Positions 44,952-58,885 of a stretch of 64,000 nucleotides of DNA are shown here, piece by piece. A program made the translations under genes and the position numbers. Source of the DNA: Sebastes aleutianus. Its lineage: Eukaryota; Chordata; Actinopteri; Perciformes; Sebastidae. The stretch's first letter is position 1; each line of letters begins with the position of its first letter. The stretch spans positions 17,078,460 through 17,142,459 of the forward strand of contig CAKAKS010000062.1 in NCBI GenBank assembly GCA_916700875.1, written 5' to 3'. The notes beneath the pieces were generated by a model. It ran no database searches. It was not told where the DNA came from and saw nothing but the letters and a program-made list of their open reading frames with translations.

Positions 44952-47067
44952 TCAGCTTATGAACTGAAGACAAGCAGAGGAGCGACTGTTTGGATGTTGA
45001 TGGAGAAAGACAGCGGACGATACCAAGCTGGGTATCAACTGCTAAAAGCTATGAAGATATGAACAAACTGGTTGTTACATGAAACACAAAGAGACTTTGT
45101 GGTGCTGATAAAATGACTGCTGTACCAGTTAACACATTCCTACTTCTTCTTAACCAGTTAGGTTTTTACACAAGGAACAACCACTTTACAACTTTTACAT
45201 GTTTTTTTTTATATGCTGTAATATTTATTTAACAATATATGAACATATGGACAATTCAAGATCTAAATGACAATATAAAAATCCAGCATTGACTATAGTT
45301 TGAGACGTGACGCTACATGACACATATACATTATATATATATTAAAGATTAGAAATGTCATTCCCCAGTAATGACCCAATCCTTAATATCACACTTTACT
45401 CATTCTTAGATACCGTCTATACTTGCAGGTAGTACAAAAGTTAATAAATTACTCAATCTAAAAGTAGGAACATAAACGTGTTCATAAAGGATCGGGTCTC
45501 TACTGGGGAAAGAAATGGCAGTGCTTCACCAGAACAAGATCCTGCTCTTGTTGCCAACATTATCTCGGCACTATTGCATTGTTACCTTATTAGTTTTATT
45601 AATGTGAAATGTATCAATATGTTGTACTTTTATTCAAACATATAAACAGAAACTATTTCAGAATAAAACAAAAACATTTGTGCTCTGAGTTGCTTTAAGT
45701 ATCTTGACACGCCCTCGTAAAAACGGTTACAAACACGCCTACAAAAAACACGTCTATTTAAACAGAACGTCTTACAGGTAAGGCAACCGCATAAAAATTT
45801 GGCCAAAAAGAAAAAATACTTACATAGGCAGATTATCATGAAGTTACATTTGCAATACAAATATATAGACACCACAAAACAGTCCAGAGAACCACGGGTA
45901 ATAAAAAGCCAACCAGCAGTGAAATAATCTGGACGCCGTATTGTTTCTTACAACAAAAACCTCTTCAGCCAGAAAATCTATAAACACAAATAATTGAGTA
46001 CTGAGAACTGAGTAAAATGATTAACATGTGCTGCTTGCAGACACACTTGACAGTACATACAATTCCTGGACAGACACTTGAAATTGGCTGCAGCGAATAC
46101 AAATCTCTTGCTGGCATATTTAAAAGTCATTTTCAGCAATTTAATAAAAAAAAAAATAGCTGCCTTTATGGATTAACTTGCTGCAAGGTCACAACTTTTA
46201 TTTCTAGACAGCTTCACTTGTCGCTGATGGAAAGCTGCCGGGGTAAAAAAAGGACGGCAGAGGTGTGAATGACAAAAAAGCGACTTACTGTATAATGCAT
46301 TTAACAACTATGGCGTTAACATGCGTCCTGAGTGATTGGATCACAAGTATGTCTGTTCACAGCTGGCATTAGAAGGCTCTCCACATGCGTCTTGAGTGAC
46401 CACTTGTGATCGGATCTCACTTCCCCGCTCTATATGCAAATAAACACGTAGTAAACACATGGCTAATACAGCAGACGTTGTGACGTAATATTACATGAAT
46501 GTCAGTAATAATATCCTACATATTCGTGAATTTGGGTAAATTTTTTTAACATCTAAATATAAGGTTATTGTACCGGCAGTCCCCGGGGACCTACGTGCCA
46601 CCGACACTGACGCCTTTGCCAGACAACAGCGGAGCACAGAGCTTCAGAGAGCCGGGGATGAGAGAGAGCGGGCGGGCGTCAGCTCCATGCAAAGCAGCGA
46701 AACACAAACACATCTCCGACAGTATGATAATAACGCACTTTGCATGCCTAGTCTGTAGATATATGATCAGATCTCAATGCATCCTCAATGAGTGCATTCA
46801 CATAAGTACTTAAAGCTGTCCACTTGTGATCCGATACTCAGGACGCATTTTCATACCAGTCTGAACATGGGCCAACTTCTATGAGGCGATACACTTCTGG
46901 CAGGCTACAAGTGCTACAGAACGCAATTCTTCAATAATCACTCGTCACCACAACAATCAGATTGTGCTGACAAAAAAAGAGCTGGAAGACTCACATGGGA
47001 ATCTTCATGTTGGTTAGAAACAGTCTTATAAACAGATTTATCTCTTGCAGTGGGTTTTTTTTTTCTG
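44952..47067. other. tmem265 3' UTR and intergenic DNA to prr14
   Basis: ATTAAA near 45343 or AATAAA near 45442 could end tmem265. The prr14 3' UTR lies at the right edge on the minus strand. No exon is seen in 45500-46300. Confidence 0.5.
46310..46870. repeat. Inverted-repeat DNA element
   Basis: TTAACATGCGTCCTGAGTGATTGGATCACAAG near the left and CTTGTGATCCGATACTCAGG, ACGCATTTTC near the right are reverse complements. A second internal copy (ATGCGTCTTGAGTGACCACT, about 46384) is also present. Confidence 0.75.
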
Positions 47068-48494
47068 TCAACTGTCTTTCTGATCGTCTATCAACCACAG
47101 ATTCAACTGGTCGAGTTTGGCACAGAGAAGCGTGTCCACGTCCTGCACGCTGAGCGGCGGCTCGTCTTTAGGGAAGCCCCCTCGTCTCGTCCTTGAAGAT
47201 GAAATACCTGCCTTTCCGACGCCAACAAGTGGCTTCTTTGGTTTCCTGGCCTCGCCGGCATCCAGGAACTCCAGAAATCGTTTGAGACGTCTCAGACCAA
47301 ACCAGGACTCGGAGCCATTCCGCCGATTGAGAGGCACCTCGAATATGGTCTCCAGGCGGCTGAAACCCGAGTAACAAAGTCTAATCAATGAGCGAGTTCA
47401 GGAAGTTAGGGCAGTATAATTAAGTAGTAGTTATTGCGTTAGTACAGAACCATCAATATCAGCTGATCTAAGCAACGGCATGATCTTTCCTCTGGCGCCA
47501 CCCTCTGGTCAAACTTCTCCTCACTAGCAGCAACAATCTGAGGATGTAGCTGTGTCCCAAACCAATATTACTGCACACTAATTCTCAGCAGGTTTTGAGT
47601 GTGTTGTGTGTTCACACTGGAAAAGTGACAAAATAAAGTAGACCTCAAAACACTCCTACAATGCAATGTAGGAGGAACTGCTCACAGCTGGAAAGGATTT
47701 ATTATTACTTTTTATGGTGATGATGTCATAATATATGATGAATATATGACAGACACAGGAAATAATACAATACTTGCGCAGTTTGTCATCAAACTTTGAC
47801 TTGAGAAAGTTACTGCCACAATTGCTAGATATACTGTCATTTTTTTTTTACATTCAAAGCTTCTATTGAGGTTTTCAAATGTAAAAAAGAAAAGAAAATG
47901 ACATTGCATTATTTACGTATTACATTATTTCCTGTTAGTATAAAATGGTTAGGTACGTTGGCATCCTGTTTACTAAGTGCAAAAACAGTATACTATAAAG
48001 ATATGTAGGCTGTTATGGAACTGGGACACAGCAGGTGCCTCCATCTTTCATCCATCAGACAGTTTTGTTTTGTGGTTAGTTTTGGGCGTTGCAGCATCAC
48101 AGGTTTCGGCTGCAGAGTTTCTCTCAGTCTTGTCTATAACATGTTTACAGCGAGGCTTCACCCAAGCCCCTTATACAGAGACATTTTGTATTGCAATCTC
48201 ATATTGCATGTTGAGTAAATTCATTATTTGTAAGTAAATTCATTATTATTAATTGAATTAATTGAAGAAAAAAACAGTTTTATAAATGTATAAAAGTCTG
48301 ACTCAATATTTGAAAGAAACAAATGGCTATGACATGTCAATTTGTCACTGCATCTTCATATGTCCAGGAGCACAGCATATAGCTATAATATATAGAGTTG
48401 GTTTTACTGTTCCAAAGTCTAAAGGGAGAAGGTGGTGAAGCTGTAATTTATGTTGTCTGGCTGTATTTGACTTGTTAACCTTTCTGAAATACCT

Positions 48495-48546
<52 letters not shown>

Positions 48547-51500
48547 TGTGTTTATATGAATCATTTAACATGCATTTATGTTGTAATGTTGACCTTACCT
48601 TTCAGGAGGTTTGCTGAAATTCTTATTGGTGTAAATTTCTTCCAAACTAAACTCCTTCTTTTTCAGTCTGTGGTGTAACATGAGAAGAAGAAAAAACACA
48701 GCTGCAATTAGTCTGAATATTGATCGGTGTTCAATAGTCAACAGACATGTATTGACACGGACATTAGTTAACTTTCAATGGCAGTTGAAAATGTGACCCA
48801 ATAGAATTTGTCCTACTTTCATACAAATGTGTTACATGTGTTTGATTTTGCTTCAAATGATCAAACATGAACTTGTATATTTATAACCAGCACAGAAGTT
48901 CTTTTACTTAAAGGTTGCATCTATAAAGACCTTATAGACCTTTGTATTTGGCCCAGAGTTTGGTTATCAGACAGACAGGTTGCCTAACCTTTGAACTTCC
49001 TGTGTGTTACTATTCACCGACTAGGTAAATAATAATACTATTTCTATAGGTAATAAATAAACGACTGAAAGAAATACAGTAAGTGAGTAAGACCCTTTGG
49101 TAAATGGTGAGTGCATGAATAAAAGCAGCACATTCAGTGATTTTAGAGCTAGGCTAAGCATTTGCTGAAAACCCTCTTGGTTGCAACATGAAAACAAAGA
49201 AAATGTTTGTGAAGCATGGAGTTTGTGTAAAATTGCAGTAAAACACGAATGAAACAACACTAATGTGCGACCAGTCGCCACCTGAGCTAGCTCCATTCGC
49301 TGATGAAGGCGAACAAAGCGACTATAAGTTGAGATTCATTTGTCACACATACTGTCAGTTTCCGAGGTCTAGAGTGAACTCCCTTGCTCATGTATTTGGG
49401 TATTTACCTGATGGGTTTGGGCAGGCCCATGGGGGTCAGGTTGTTCTGAGGTTTGGGTAAAGTTTTCCGAATTCTAATAGACGACACCTTCCCTCGTTCC
49501 TCGAGCTTTTGCACCACCTGTGATGATGAACAAGAGGATTAGTGACCTAAATCATTCTGAAAGCATTACAAAATGTAGTTATGACAAAAGTACAGTTATA
49601 TAGTAATAAAAAAATACACTCAGAACATATCAGCTTTTTTTCAGATTTTCAGAGCTTTCGAGTCACAAATAAAAGGTATCAACCAATGAACGTGTGGAAC
49701 GATGTGTGGAACGGGTTGTGTCGCGCCTATATTTATGAAACAACAACTAGGAGGCCCCGTAGTCCGGATCAGGATGGTAAACTTTATTACTCCTTTCAAT
49801 ATTGACAAAGGCAGTGCAGACCAGATCCACTGCTTAACCTTTCACAATAAAAGCCCTAGACATACTGTATAATATTTGCAGGTGAGTATTTCGCTATTTC
49901 ATGTCGTTTATTCGTCAAAGGCCTTTAGAGTGCATTAGCGGTATCTAGGAGTACCTAATAAACTGGCAACTGGGTGTAAATCCAGACAAAGAAATTTGAG
50001 TCATAACATAAACTAATGACAAATGGCAGTGTCGTGTCTTAAACTACCAATTTTAGTATCAGAAACATTCCAAAAATGTAAAGGGATTCAGTATAAAATG
50101 ATGCTCGATAACAATGTGTTATAATTACACCTTTAGTACAAGATGTCATAACACTTGTGTAAAATAATGTATACCTTGATTTCAGAATCAGACAAAGCCT
50201 TTTCTTCTCTCAGCCCCACATCTTCAAACTCCTGACTAGATGAGCTTGTGTCCTCGCCATCATCCTCCTCTTCACATTGTCGTCTTCTCTCAATCTCACA
50301 GTCCAAAGTATTCCCACTGCAAAGAAGACAAATCAGTTATTAATATCAGAATGGTATTATCATAAAACATCTTATTAGATTTATAAAAGTGTGTTACCTG
50401 CTACTATAGTCTAATGTAGCATTAGAGGAGTCAATTCTTTCGAGGAATATCAATGGGTATATCGGAGGAGAAGAAACATGACTGGAATTGCTGGGACTGG
50501 CTGCAGATCCTCGGCGTTCGACCTTCTTAGAAAGGAACGCCAGGGGGCTCGAGAGGAAACCGGAAGCCAGAGCTGTGAGGGAGATGCTGGGAGAAAGGGT
50601 GAGACTCATGGACAGGGGCTGGGAGGCTCGGTCATACGGGAGAGATCTTCTGGATGGGTACACCTCCTTACGAAGGCAGAGAGGGGCGATCTCCCTCTCC
50701 ACTTCCACACTGCAGACCGTGTGTCGACGAGCCCGCCGCAGGGATTTGTGGGCATGATGGAGAGAAGGAGTGTTTGAAGACTGGTGTGGCGTGTGAATCC
50801 TGCTGTGATGGGCTGAATGCAGAGAAGAAGTCCATGGTGTGTCATGGGGACGGAAAGAGGGGATCTCTGGGCAAGAGTAGCTGCGTAACAGGCGCCTTGA
50901 CAAGCCGTTTCCTGCGGAGCGTGAACTTGTTGTAGCCAAGTCTGCATCGTCCATAGTGATGGAGTTTGTCACCTCTTCACCTTTACGTGTCCTACTTTGT
51001 AAAACCCTGCATTTTCTCCTTTGGTTATCGGCTCTCCTTGGCTTAATATTAACCCTTCTTGCACTGGACCTCAGCCCAGAGACAATAACGCTGCTGTGGT
51101 TACTGGCGTCGGCGTCAGTGGAAAATACCTCATCTGACACAGAAGCAGTGCTGATGACATGCTTAACTTCATTATGTAATTGTACATAACAGTCTGAATT
51201 AGGTTGGGAGGGTGGAGGAGCAGGTTGTTGAATACTTTCAAACGGCGTCATTTCAAAATATAAAGGGTCCATAGAGATTTTATCTTTGCCTTCTTCAGGC
51301 TGGTTTTCTTTGGCTATCAAATGAAGGTCATGGATACATTGCTTTGTCTCTTGACTCCCACCTGACGCAGATGATTTAAGAGCATCTCTAAAACCCTTTT
51401 TGGGTCTCTTAGAAGGCTTTTTGGAGCTCTCCTCTTTTTGAACTTGCTGAGATGTCTTCAAATCGGTGGGCGTGAGATCTAAATGCTCCATTGATAGAAC

Positions 51501-54500
51501 TGGGGAGGTAGAAAACAAAGTGCTGTCCGACTCTGTAGTTGATTGGATCGGAGATTTCCGTTTTAGTGGTTTCTTGTTTATATTCCTGCGCTTGCTTGTG
51601 CTCTGGAGCGGCTTTATAGCAGGACGGGTGAGGTCTTCTGATGACAGCTCCTGCTCGGCTTGTTTCGTAGATGCGATTGCCAGATCCATACTGTTATTAT
51701 CAATGTTTACATCGGATTTACAAACACCTGATCTTGTCTTCAGTCTTTTGGGATTCACCTTGCTGCTACCCTTTTCGTTGTTCTCCGACACACTACTGCT
51801 TTTATCCAGTGAGCAAACCAACATCGCATCAGAGGAACTTTCCGCCTGTGTGTTTAACACTGACTGCATTTCTTGTCCACCTTTTCCTTTCTTACTTGCT
51901 CTTGTTGAAACAGCCTGTCTTTTTGAAGCAGGCTTCAGCGTTTCTTCCTTATCTACGATGGGATTTGTCGACACAATTTCTCTTCTCGGTGGTCTCAAAG
52001 TGCCACTATCCGAAGCCACATTTAATAGCTCTTGTCTTTTTGTATACCTTGTACAAGGATCTGCTGTCAATCTCTTCCTTTTTACAAAGTCTTGGACATG
52101 ACAGTCCAGGTCAACCCCCCGCTTTGCTCTCCCAAGACTTGCAGCTGAATCAATTTCAGAGTTTAGCTGCTGAGCATCCAAAGAAGGCCTCAGTGTCCTT
52201 CCATTAGCACCGTCATTTAAGTTCTTCTGGTGGCTTAGGAGAACCAAACTTTCTATTTTCCTGCCAACATCAGGCTGAGGACAGTCAGTGTCAGGCTGAG
52301 CATTACAGACGGAATCACCTTTGTTTGATTTCATGTGAGAAAACTGCTCATCACTAACCTCACACTCTTCCTTTTTGACTTCAGGTGTTGAGGTAACTTT
52401 CTTTACTCCAGATCTAGTTACTGTGCATTTCCTAGGCAGTGGTTTCAGCCGGACAGTCACTTTGTCCATAGCACCGGACATCTTTAACTTGGGTTCATGT
52501 GAGGCACTTACATCGACAGAGGGCTGTAACAGTGTGGAGGACTTGATAACTGATTCTGAGACGTCCTCAGAAACAGAGCAGGGTAAGGGACGGCATTGCA
52601 AAGGCACAGAATCAGGTGAATTTTTTTCCTTCTGAGTTATTGCACATTCATCTGCCTGATCGGAGCTGCGCGTTGGCAACTCCACATCAAACGATAATCT
52701 TTTTGAATATTTAAGAGCAACAGTTTCTTCTTGCTGATTAGCTTTAGCGTCCTGATTCCCATTCTCACTTTGTGCTTCTGGATGAAACGTATCGCTTGGC
52801 TCTGAGTGTTCAACGTCAGACGCTCCATCGGCCAGTAGCTCACACTCATCGAGTTTGTTTGGATGGTCCGTGCACGGTGGAGGACTGTTAGCTCTGAAGA
52901 GTTTAACAGGACTCATGACTATCTCTGTGAAACTGGCCATCTTCAACTTTAATGACTGAAACAAGGGGCCGATCACCCATCCCTTCGGGGGAGGCGCATT
53001 TTGAAAAGAGTGTCCAACAGCCAATTCCCTGCACGTATCCATGTCAGATCTAGTGGTGTCGAGATTCTGTGTGGCATCAACAGCCAACTGCTCAACTACA
53101 TTTTCTGCAGCAGAGACATTTGGTTTCTTCTGTGGGCTTTTCTGGTCCTTTTGCCTGGAACAAAAATGGAAATTAGACTTTCAAAAACACAACTCAAAAG
53201 GCAGAAAGTGTCATTATGTCGAATAAAAACACCTACATATCATTTTCTTGTGAAAGCATCAATATAAGGTGTCAATACAACATCTTGCATCTGACATCCT
53301 ACCACTCTCTAGTTCTCTGTTCATTAAAACATGCCCACATCTACAGTATGCCCCTTTTCCTGTGGCCTGATATTGTAGGTCATCATATGGAAAACTACTC
53401 AAACCATGCCTGCATCACAGACTGACCACAGTTACTCACAGACAGTTTCATATACACAGTTATTCCAAATTTGTAAGACCTGTTTTTTTAAACATTCTAA
53501 AATAATACAATTAAAATGTCAATGTGCATAAAAAAATGTCTGTATGAGCAGTTTTACCAGATAAATAAAAATGTCTAAGTAAACACTTCTAACTAAATGA
53601 TTATCATGCATACACAAGCTGAGAAGAATTTGCTAAAACACTTACTTATTTTGGCTCTCTGCTGCAAAACTGATATCAAATCCATCCTGCAAAATAAATA
53701 CATAAACAGTTTACTGTTGTTTTAAGAAAATTATGTGTTTGGCTGAGCATTGATGCCATCTAGAGCTGCAAAGATTAATCGGTTAGTTGTCAACTATTAA
53801 ATTAATCGGTTTAAGTAATATTATAAGAAAAAAATATGTCAATTCTCGGATTCCAGCTTCTTAAATTTGAATATTTTCTAGTTTTCTTTACTCCTCTATG
53901 ACAGTAAACTGAATATCCTTCAGTTGTGGACAAAACAAGACATTTGAGGACGTCATCTTGGGCTTTTGGAAACACTGATCGACATCTTTCACCATTTTCT
54001 GACATTTTATAGACCAAACAACTAATCGATTAATTCAGAAAATAATCAACAGATTAATCAACAATGAAAATAATCGTTAATTGCAGCCCTAAAGCCATCC
54101 GAGTTGCTGATCCAACAAACTAATTCACCAACAAGTGAACGCTAAAATGCTGCGATTTGTAAAAAAGCATTATTAGCAGATTTTGCATTTATAAAAGAAA
54201 AAAATAACTTTTCCAAACCTCTTTCTCTTTTGATCAAAATTAAACAAAGCACTATGCATTCATGATTACTGTGAACTTTTACATATCTAAACTGCACGCT
54301 TTTGGTCAATTTAACTAATTCCTTTCTTGCAAAAATTGCAATTTATTTGCACTAACTTCAGATTTGTAGTTTGGTAGTCATAACAGCCAATTTACTTGTT
54401 TACCTATTCAGTAATATGTGTTGATTCTGAAACACTGGTACTTGTTTACCTCTACAATTCTGCACGACAAGGGAAAGAAAAGACAATGAAGATACATTTC

Positions 54501-57274
54501 ATCGCGTTTATGCGTTACTGGGTCACATTAAGACACTCGATTGCTTCTCTGTGTCAGACGCAGCAGACCGTGAAGGAGGATTAAAACACTCAATTAACCC
54601 TCACACCCCGTTCAATGTACAGGTCCCCAATGTTGACATACATAGCCGTACAGCACGGCTGCTGCACAAACAGATTACTGAAAGCCTTATTACATGAAAA
54701 ATAGCATCAAGGGCATTCAGACAGACACAGAGAGGGTCGAGTGTGAGAAGATGTAACTGACCTCGTTTTGTTTCTCATGTACATGCGCGCCTTCAACTCT
54801 TGGCTGCCTGGACTGAGACACTTGTACCTACAAATCAGAGAGATGCATGAGAACAGTGACTCGTTTGATTATTGAAGAACAAGATTTTTTCAGTTAAACT
54901 CCTACCATGTTCGCACTCTCCCTTTGTGTCTTTGAGGGGGACGGATTCTGTCTGGATTCTGTCTGAGCTGCTCTGTCGTCTTTATTGCTCTGCTTTTTGG
55001 GAGTTTCTTCTCTGATCTCTTGAATGCGGCCACTCCTTCTGTGTCCAGAATCTCCATTTTTTGCACAGCTGTGAATCAGAAAATCAAATCAATATGCAGC
55101 ATTTTTTGTTAAAATACAGTGATAAAAAAAAAAAGTTTTTCTGCATCAGAATCTGGATGTCCCAATCTGAGTCCTTTACAGATCAACATTAGGGTATCTA
55201 ACACACCTAAATGACAAGGTGGAGTCACACTTTATTCTTCCCAAGCTACTAAATTCAAATACTGCAGGTACAGTATCGAAACTATAAAGTTTATGATCTT
55301 AAATTATTGATATGAAATGGAAGAAAGTTTAACTGGAAGAATGCAACTCCTGAAAGTGACGTGAAGTGATCAGCTAGCTAGAGAGTTCTTGGGGAAATAA
55401 AAACACTCGCAGTGTGCACAGTTACAGAGTGATGCTTCTTTTACCTCGTGCACAACCCTTGGCTGACACCGGCTGCAGAGAGCACACAAACAGCCAAGTT
55501 TTATTTTGGTCTGCCATCAAGTTACAAACAGAATTAACGTTAAGCAGTGACAGCTGATATGACCTGCCGCCACTCCATTCGTCATTTTATCCGGCCTAAG
55601 CGACAGTCAGTGCCGGCTAAAAATGAGAAGCTGCTAGCTGAATGTTTTGTACGCTGCTCTTTGCTAATAAGAGAGAAGAGATAACAGATTAGTTACGGTC
55701 GGAGCTCAGCGAATCAGTGTGTTTTGCCAACCGGTGGTGTCAGAACAGAGTCACTCAGGGCGCAACTAAATAATTTCTCACATTCACACCCTCTGATTTT
55801 CACTTTGATATGCAGAGCACTGCTGAGCCCGGCTGTCATTAAGCAGGCTGTGTTGGTAAAGTAAGGATCAGATTTTGATCAGCTTTATTTTAGCTGATAC
55901 TGATGCTTTGGAACGGCTCAGGACATCCCTAATCTGTATAAGTATTGGGCAACAAAACTGCTTAAAAATACATCCTTACTGGAGCCAATATTTAAACTTA
56001 TCGAAATGCAACTTATCAAGCATAAATATGATGAATTAATTAATAATTTTGAGGACCTAATCTTCTTAAATGTGATAATTACTAGCCAACTGTGAGCTGA
56101 TCATTACCATCCAACTTTCTGAGCATTTCTTTCATACGTTTTGTGCTGATTGCAGGGAACAGACTAGAGCTGGGCAATATGGCCAAAATCTTCAATCACG
56201 GTATAGGTAATTTCATATATCTCGATAACGATATATATCATGATATAGCATGTTTTCTGGTAATTCAATAAATAAATAGTCTATATGAAATCACCACATG
56301 GTAAAGCCTATTTTTGTGTCAATTAAATACTTGACAAATGAAGAATATTTTCCTCAATTTAAGAACTTAAACGCAAAATGAACAAAATACTTTTAGGTGA
56401 AATTATAGAGGAAAAAAAATAAAAAATACCCCGATCACGATAGAACAATATAGAAAATATATACGATAAGACATTTTTATATCGTTTTGACGATATACAT
56501 TGCCATATTGCCCAGCGCTAGAACAGATACACTTAAACATTTACAATAATTTTGTAAAGTATGTGTAGCTGAGGTGGGACCCTCAACATCTACATCCAAA
56601 CTTCCAAACCTCCACCTGCTGTTTGACAATATTATTTAAAATAAATGTTACAGGCTTCCTACATTTCTGGTGAGATAGCTGTAAGTGACTCAAGACAGAT
56701 CCTTTGTAAACAGGTGATAAGACCACAGTGTTTTGTAGACATCTGCACGATGCATAGTAGTACACCAGATAAATCCCAATAGAGAAAATACACGTTGTTA
56801 ATCTCAGCACTGATGGAAATGATCATTTATCAGATAGTGGTCAAATTCCCATAGCATGTACTCCTTGTATCTGGAAGTCCTAAACCGTTCAGTCCTTAAA
56901 GGAAAGAAAGCAAGGAGGGGAAAATACATCTACAGCAAAAGAAAGAAAAAAGGTGCCGCGACAACTATACCTGGGAGTGATGGAGGAAAGGGGGAGGAGA
57001 GGTGGTGGAGGTTCACTGTGGGGAGGTGCACTACAGAAACTGTTTTGGGGAATAGCATGTTCATCCATTGGACAAACTATCTGAGGGAGCGAGTCAGAGG
57101 GATAAGTCAACATCCCCTTGCTCTCTCTTTCTCTCCTTGTCTGTCCTTCTCTGTAAATAACAACGAAAACACAAACAGACATGCGGGAAATCATATCAGT
57201 ATGAAAGTACATCAAAATAGCTCTAAAAAATTAAGCTTCACTTACCTTTCTGATCTCTGGGATGGTGGTTTATT
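47068..57274 (-). CDS. prr14: Proline-rich protein 14 (PRR14, Tantalus-like), ten exons, at least 1242 aa; start codon unresolved
   Basis: PRR14 tethers HP1-bound heterochromatin to the nuclear lamina. Exons: 57246-57274, 56971-57030, 54906-55068, 54762-54827, 53646-53686, 50398-53154 (a 2.76 kb exon), 50175-50316, 49408-49517, 48599-48667 and 47068-47359. The phases chain to 1243 codons. The N-terminus is Pro-rich (HSEPPPPLLPLSSITP), then basic (GHRRSGRIQ). GWVIGPLFQSLKLKMASFTE, IVMSPVKLF opens the large exon's conserved block. The Tantalus-like C-terminus is VSSIRIRKTLPKPQNNLTPM, GLPKPIRLKKKEFSLEEIY, TNKNF and RLETIFEVPLNRRNGSES. It is much longer than human PRR14 and nearer PRR14L, but synteny with tmem265 and cd2bp2 favours PRR14. 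No in-frame ATG occurs before the end of the third listed exon. See the finding on exon 1. Confidence 0.88.
48496..48542. repeat. (TG)n microsatellite
   Basis: About 23 uninterrupted TG units in a prr14 intron. Confidence 0.98.
53761..54091. mobile_element. hAT-type MITE in prr14 intron
   Basis: It starts TAGAGCTGCAAAGATTAATC and ends GTTAATTGCAGCCCTA. Flanks ATGCCATC (53753-53760) and AAGCCATC (54092-54099) agree at 7 of 8 bases. It is the most complete copy of the family also at 6620-6865 and 12040-12345. Confidence 0.85.
56165..56520. mobile_element. hAT-type MITE in prr14 intron
   Basis: The termini are TAGAGCTGGGCAATATGGCC and CATATTGCCCAGCGCTA. Target duplications are GAACAGAC (56157-56164) and GAACAGAT (56521-56528). 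Confidence 0.9.
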
Positions 57275-57374
57275 CTGAAATGAAGAATTGTAACATCTTT
57301 TAATAGTTTCTTTTTTAAATTGAACATTTTTCATCTTTGATTTAAATCCTGATTGGATTAATCCCTTCCTTGGT

Positions 57375-57720
57375 ACTATGGCTGTCAAAGTTAACGCGAT
57401 AATAACATGTTAACACAAATTTCTTTAATGCCACCAATTTCTTTAATGCAACTTGTGATTTTTAGGTTGTAGCGAGCTCAGTTTTAAAGCTAGAGTGAAG
57501 ATACTATACTACTAGAAAACCTAAGGAATCCATTGGTACCAACCATGTCATACCAGCTTGTCGGGAGGGAGGTTAAATAACAAAATTTTGGTGAGGACAA
57601 ACTGTCATGGCCATTTTCAAAGGGGTCCCTTGACCTCTGACCTCAAGATATGTGAATGAAAATGGGTTCTATGGGTTCCCAAGGCAAATTTTTCTTAGGC
57701 GCTACCCACATAATCAGCTG
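57375..57720. repeat. ATGGCTGTCAAAGTTAACGCG-type repeat in prr14 intron 1
   Basis: The left end resembles the 61127 element terminus. The body is the reverse complement of 24440-24690 over about 200 bases. Confidence 0.7.
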
Positions 57721-58079
57721 TGCTACTCATCCCAGAAATGCATGATCCTTACAAGTTGGACATCATTGTGAAGGTAAATAAACAGGCTTTCCAACGATGT
57801 AAAATACAATGACCATTAGCATTGTAACAACAGAGAAATAATCCACCAAACACAAGTTTCTGAACTTTTTTTTCCCAGTTTAGAAAATAAATCAAGTGTG
57901 GTGGTTATTAGCTATTGTGCAAATATTGTTGCTGGTTTTAATCTCAGTATTTAAGATTTTAAACGGTGATGTGAATCTAAAAACACCCTTTATAGTCAAC
58001 ATCTCTACAATAATTAGGTTGGTGGAGAAAACATACACTAAAAACTGATGTTGTGATTTTGAGCTTGGACCATTGTCGT

Positions 58080-58215
58080 TGGCACATTAATCAGAATCAG
58101 AAAGGTGTTTATTGCCAGGTGTAAGAGGTATACACTAGGAATTTTCTTTGGCTTTGTTGGTGCAAGACAAACTGTATAATAACAAAAGAATAGATAAAAA
58201 CGTTAGAATAAAATA
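58080..58215. repeat. LINE/SINE 3'-tail fragment in prr14 intron 1
   Basis: TTATTGCCAGGTGTAAGAGG then ACACTAGGAATTTTCTTTGG is a common fish retroelement tail. Confidence 0.5.
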
Positions 58216-58790
58216 AGAATAAAAATGTACAATTTACAAAATAAGCTATAAACAAAAATACATTTTAGTTCACTTAATAGTCCGTTAGCGAAATGTTGGC
58301 TACATCTATATTAGCTAATAACCTTGCCAACTAAGCTGATAAAAAATAAACCATATTTTATGATTATAGCGGATTAAATATGAATTAACGTTTTTAACTG
58401 AATGAAAGCGGTGGTTGGATAAAAACTGGGTGACGTCTAAATGCTGGAATGGAAACTGTTTCATTTTCAAACTTTTATTTGTGAGGTAACGTTTGTTAAC
58501 ATTAAACCTCACCGTGTGTTAAACAACAGCTATCATTCAAATAATAGTGTGCATTAAAACAAACATTAGCCACACTGTGAGCTTTATTGTAACTCCTGCA
58601 TGGTTTAGCTAATATTCACCACAGTGTTGTAATATATACAGTTTCATCAGCACCGGGGATTAGACGGAGCCGGTGGAGCTGTCATCTCCTCTAACGGTCA
58701 ACTGCTCTCTATGAGGAGACTACCTACATCCTGGTTCTGTAGTTTAGCTGAAGACGGTTTTTATGGCTAAATCACAGTAATCAAACTTAC

Positions 58791-58885
58791 CAGAAACGTG
58801 TAGCTTTGAACCGCAGGCTGGTAGTCCGACCTCACCGTAAACAAGACATGCTGGACGGACACGGCGCCCTGCAGCGACTCACTAG
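58791..58885 (-). promoter_or_regulatory. Probable prr14 first exon/transcription start region
   Basis: A TTTCTG|GTAAGT donor lies at 58790/58791 on the minus strand and its phase fits the next exon. Upstream sequence is cut by the hAT element that begins at 58886. Much of this exon is probably 5' UTR. Confidence 0.5.

Noticed and set aside
50478..52207. Several long plus-strand frames over the large prr14 exon
   Set aside because: Antisense of a biased coding sequence. The minus-strand frame has conserved blocks and correct splicing.
55445..55472. Possible 28-nt microexon of prr14 (CTCTGCAG|CCGGTGTCAG...GAG|GTAAAA)
   Set aside because: The proline-rich exon at 56971-57030 joins the flanking exons in phase without it. 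Including this segment would shift the frame.
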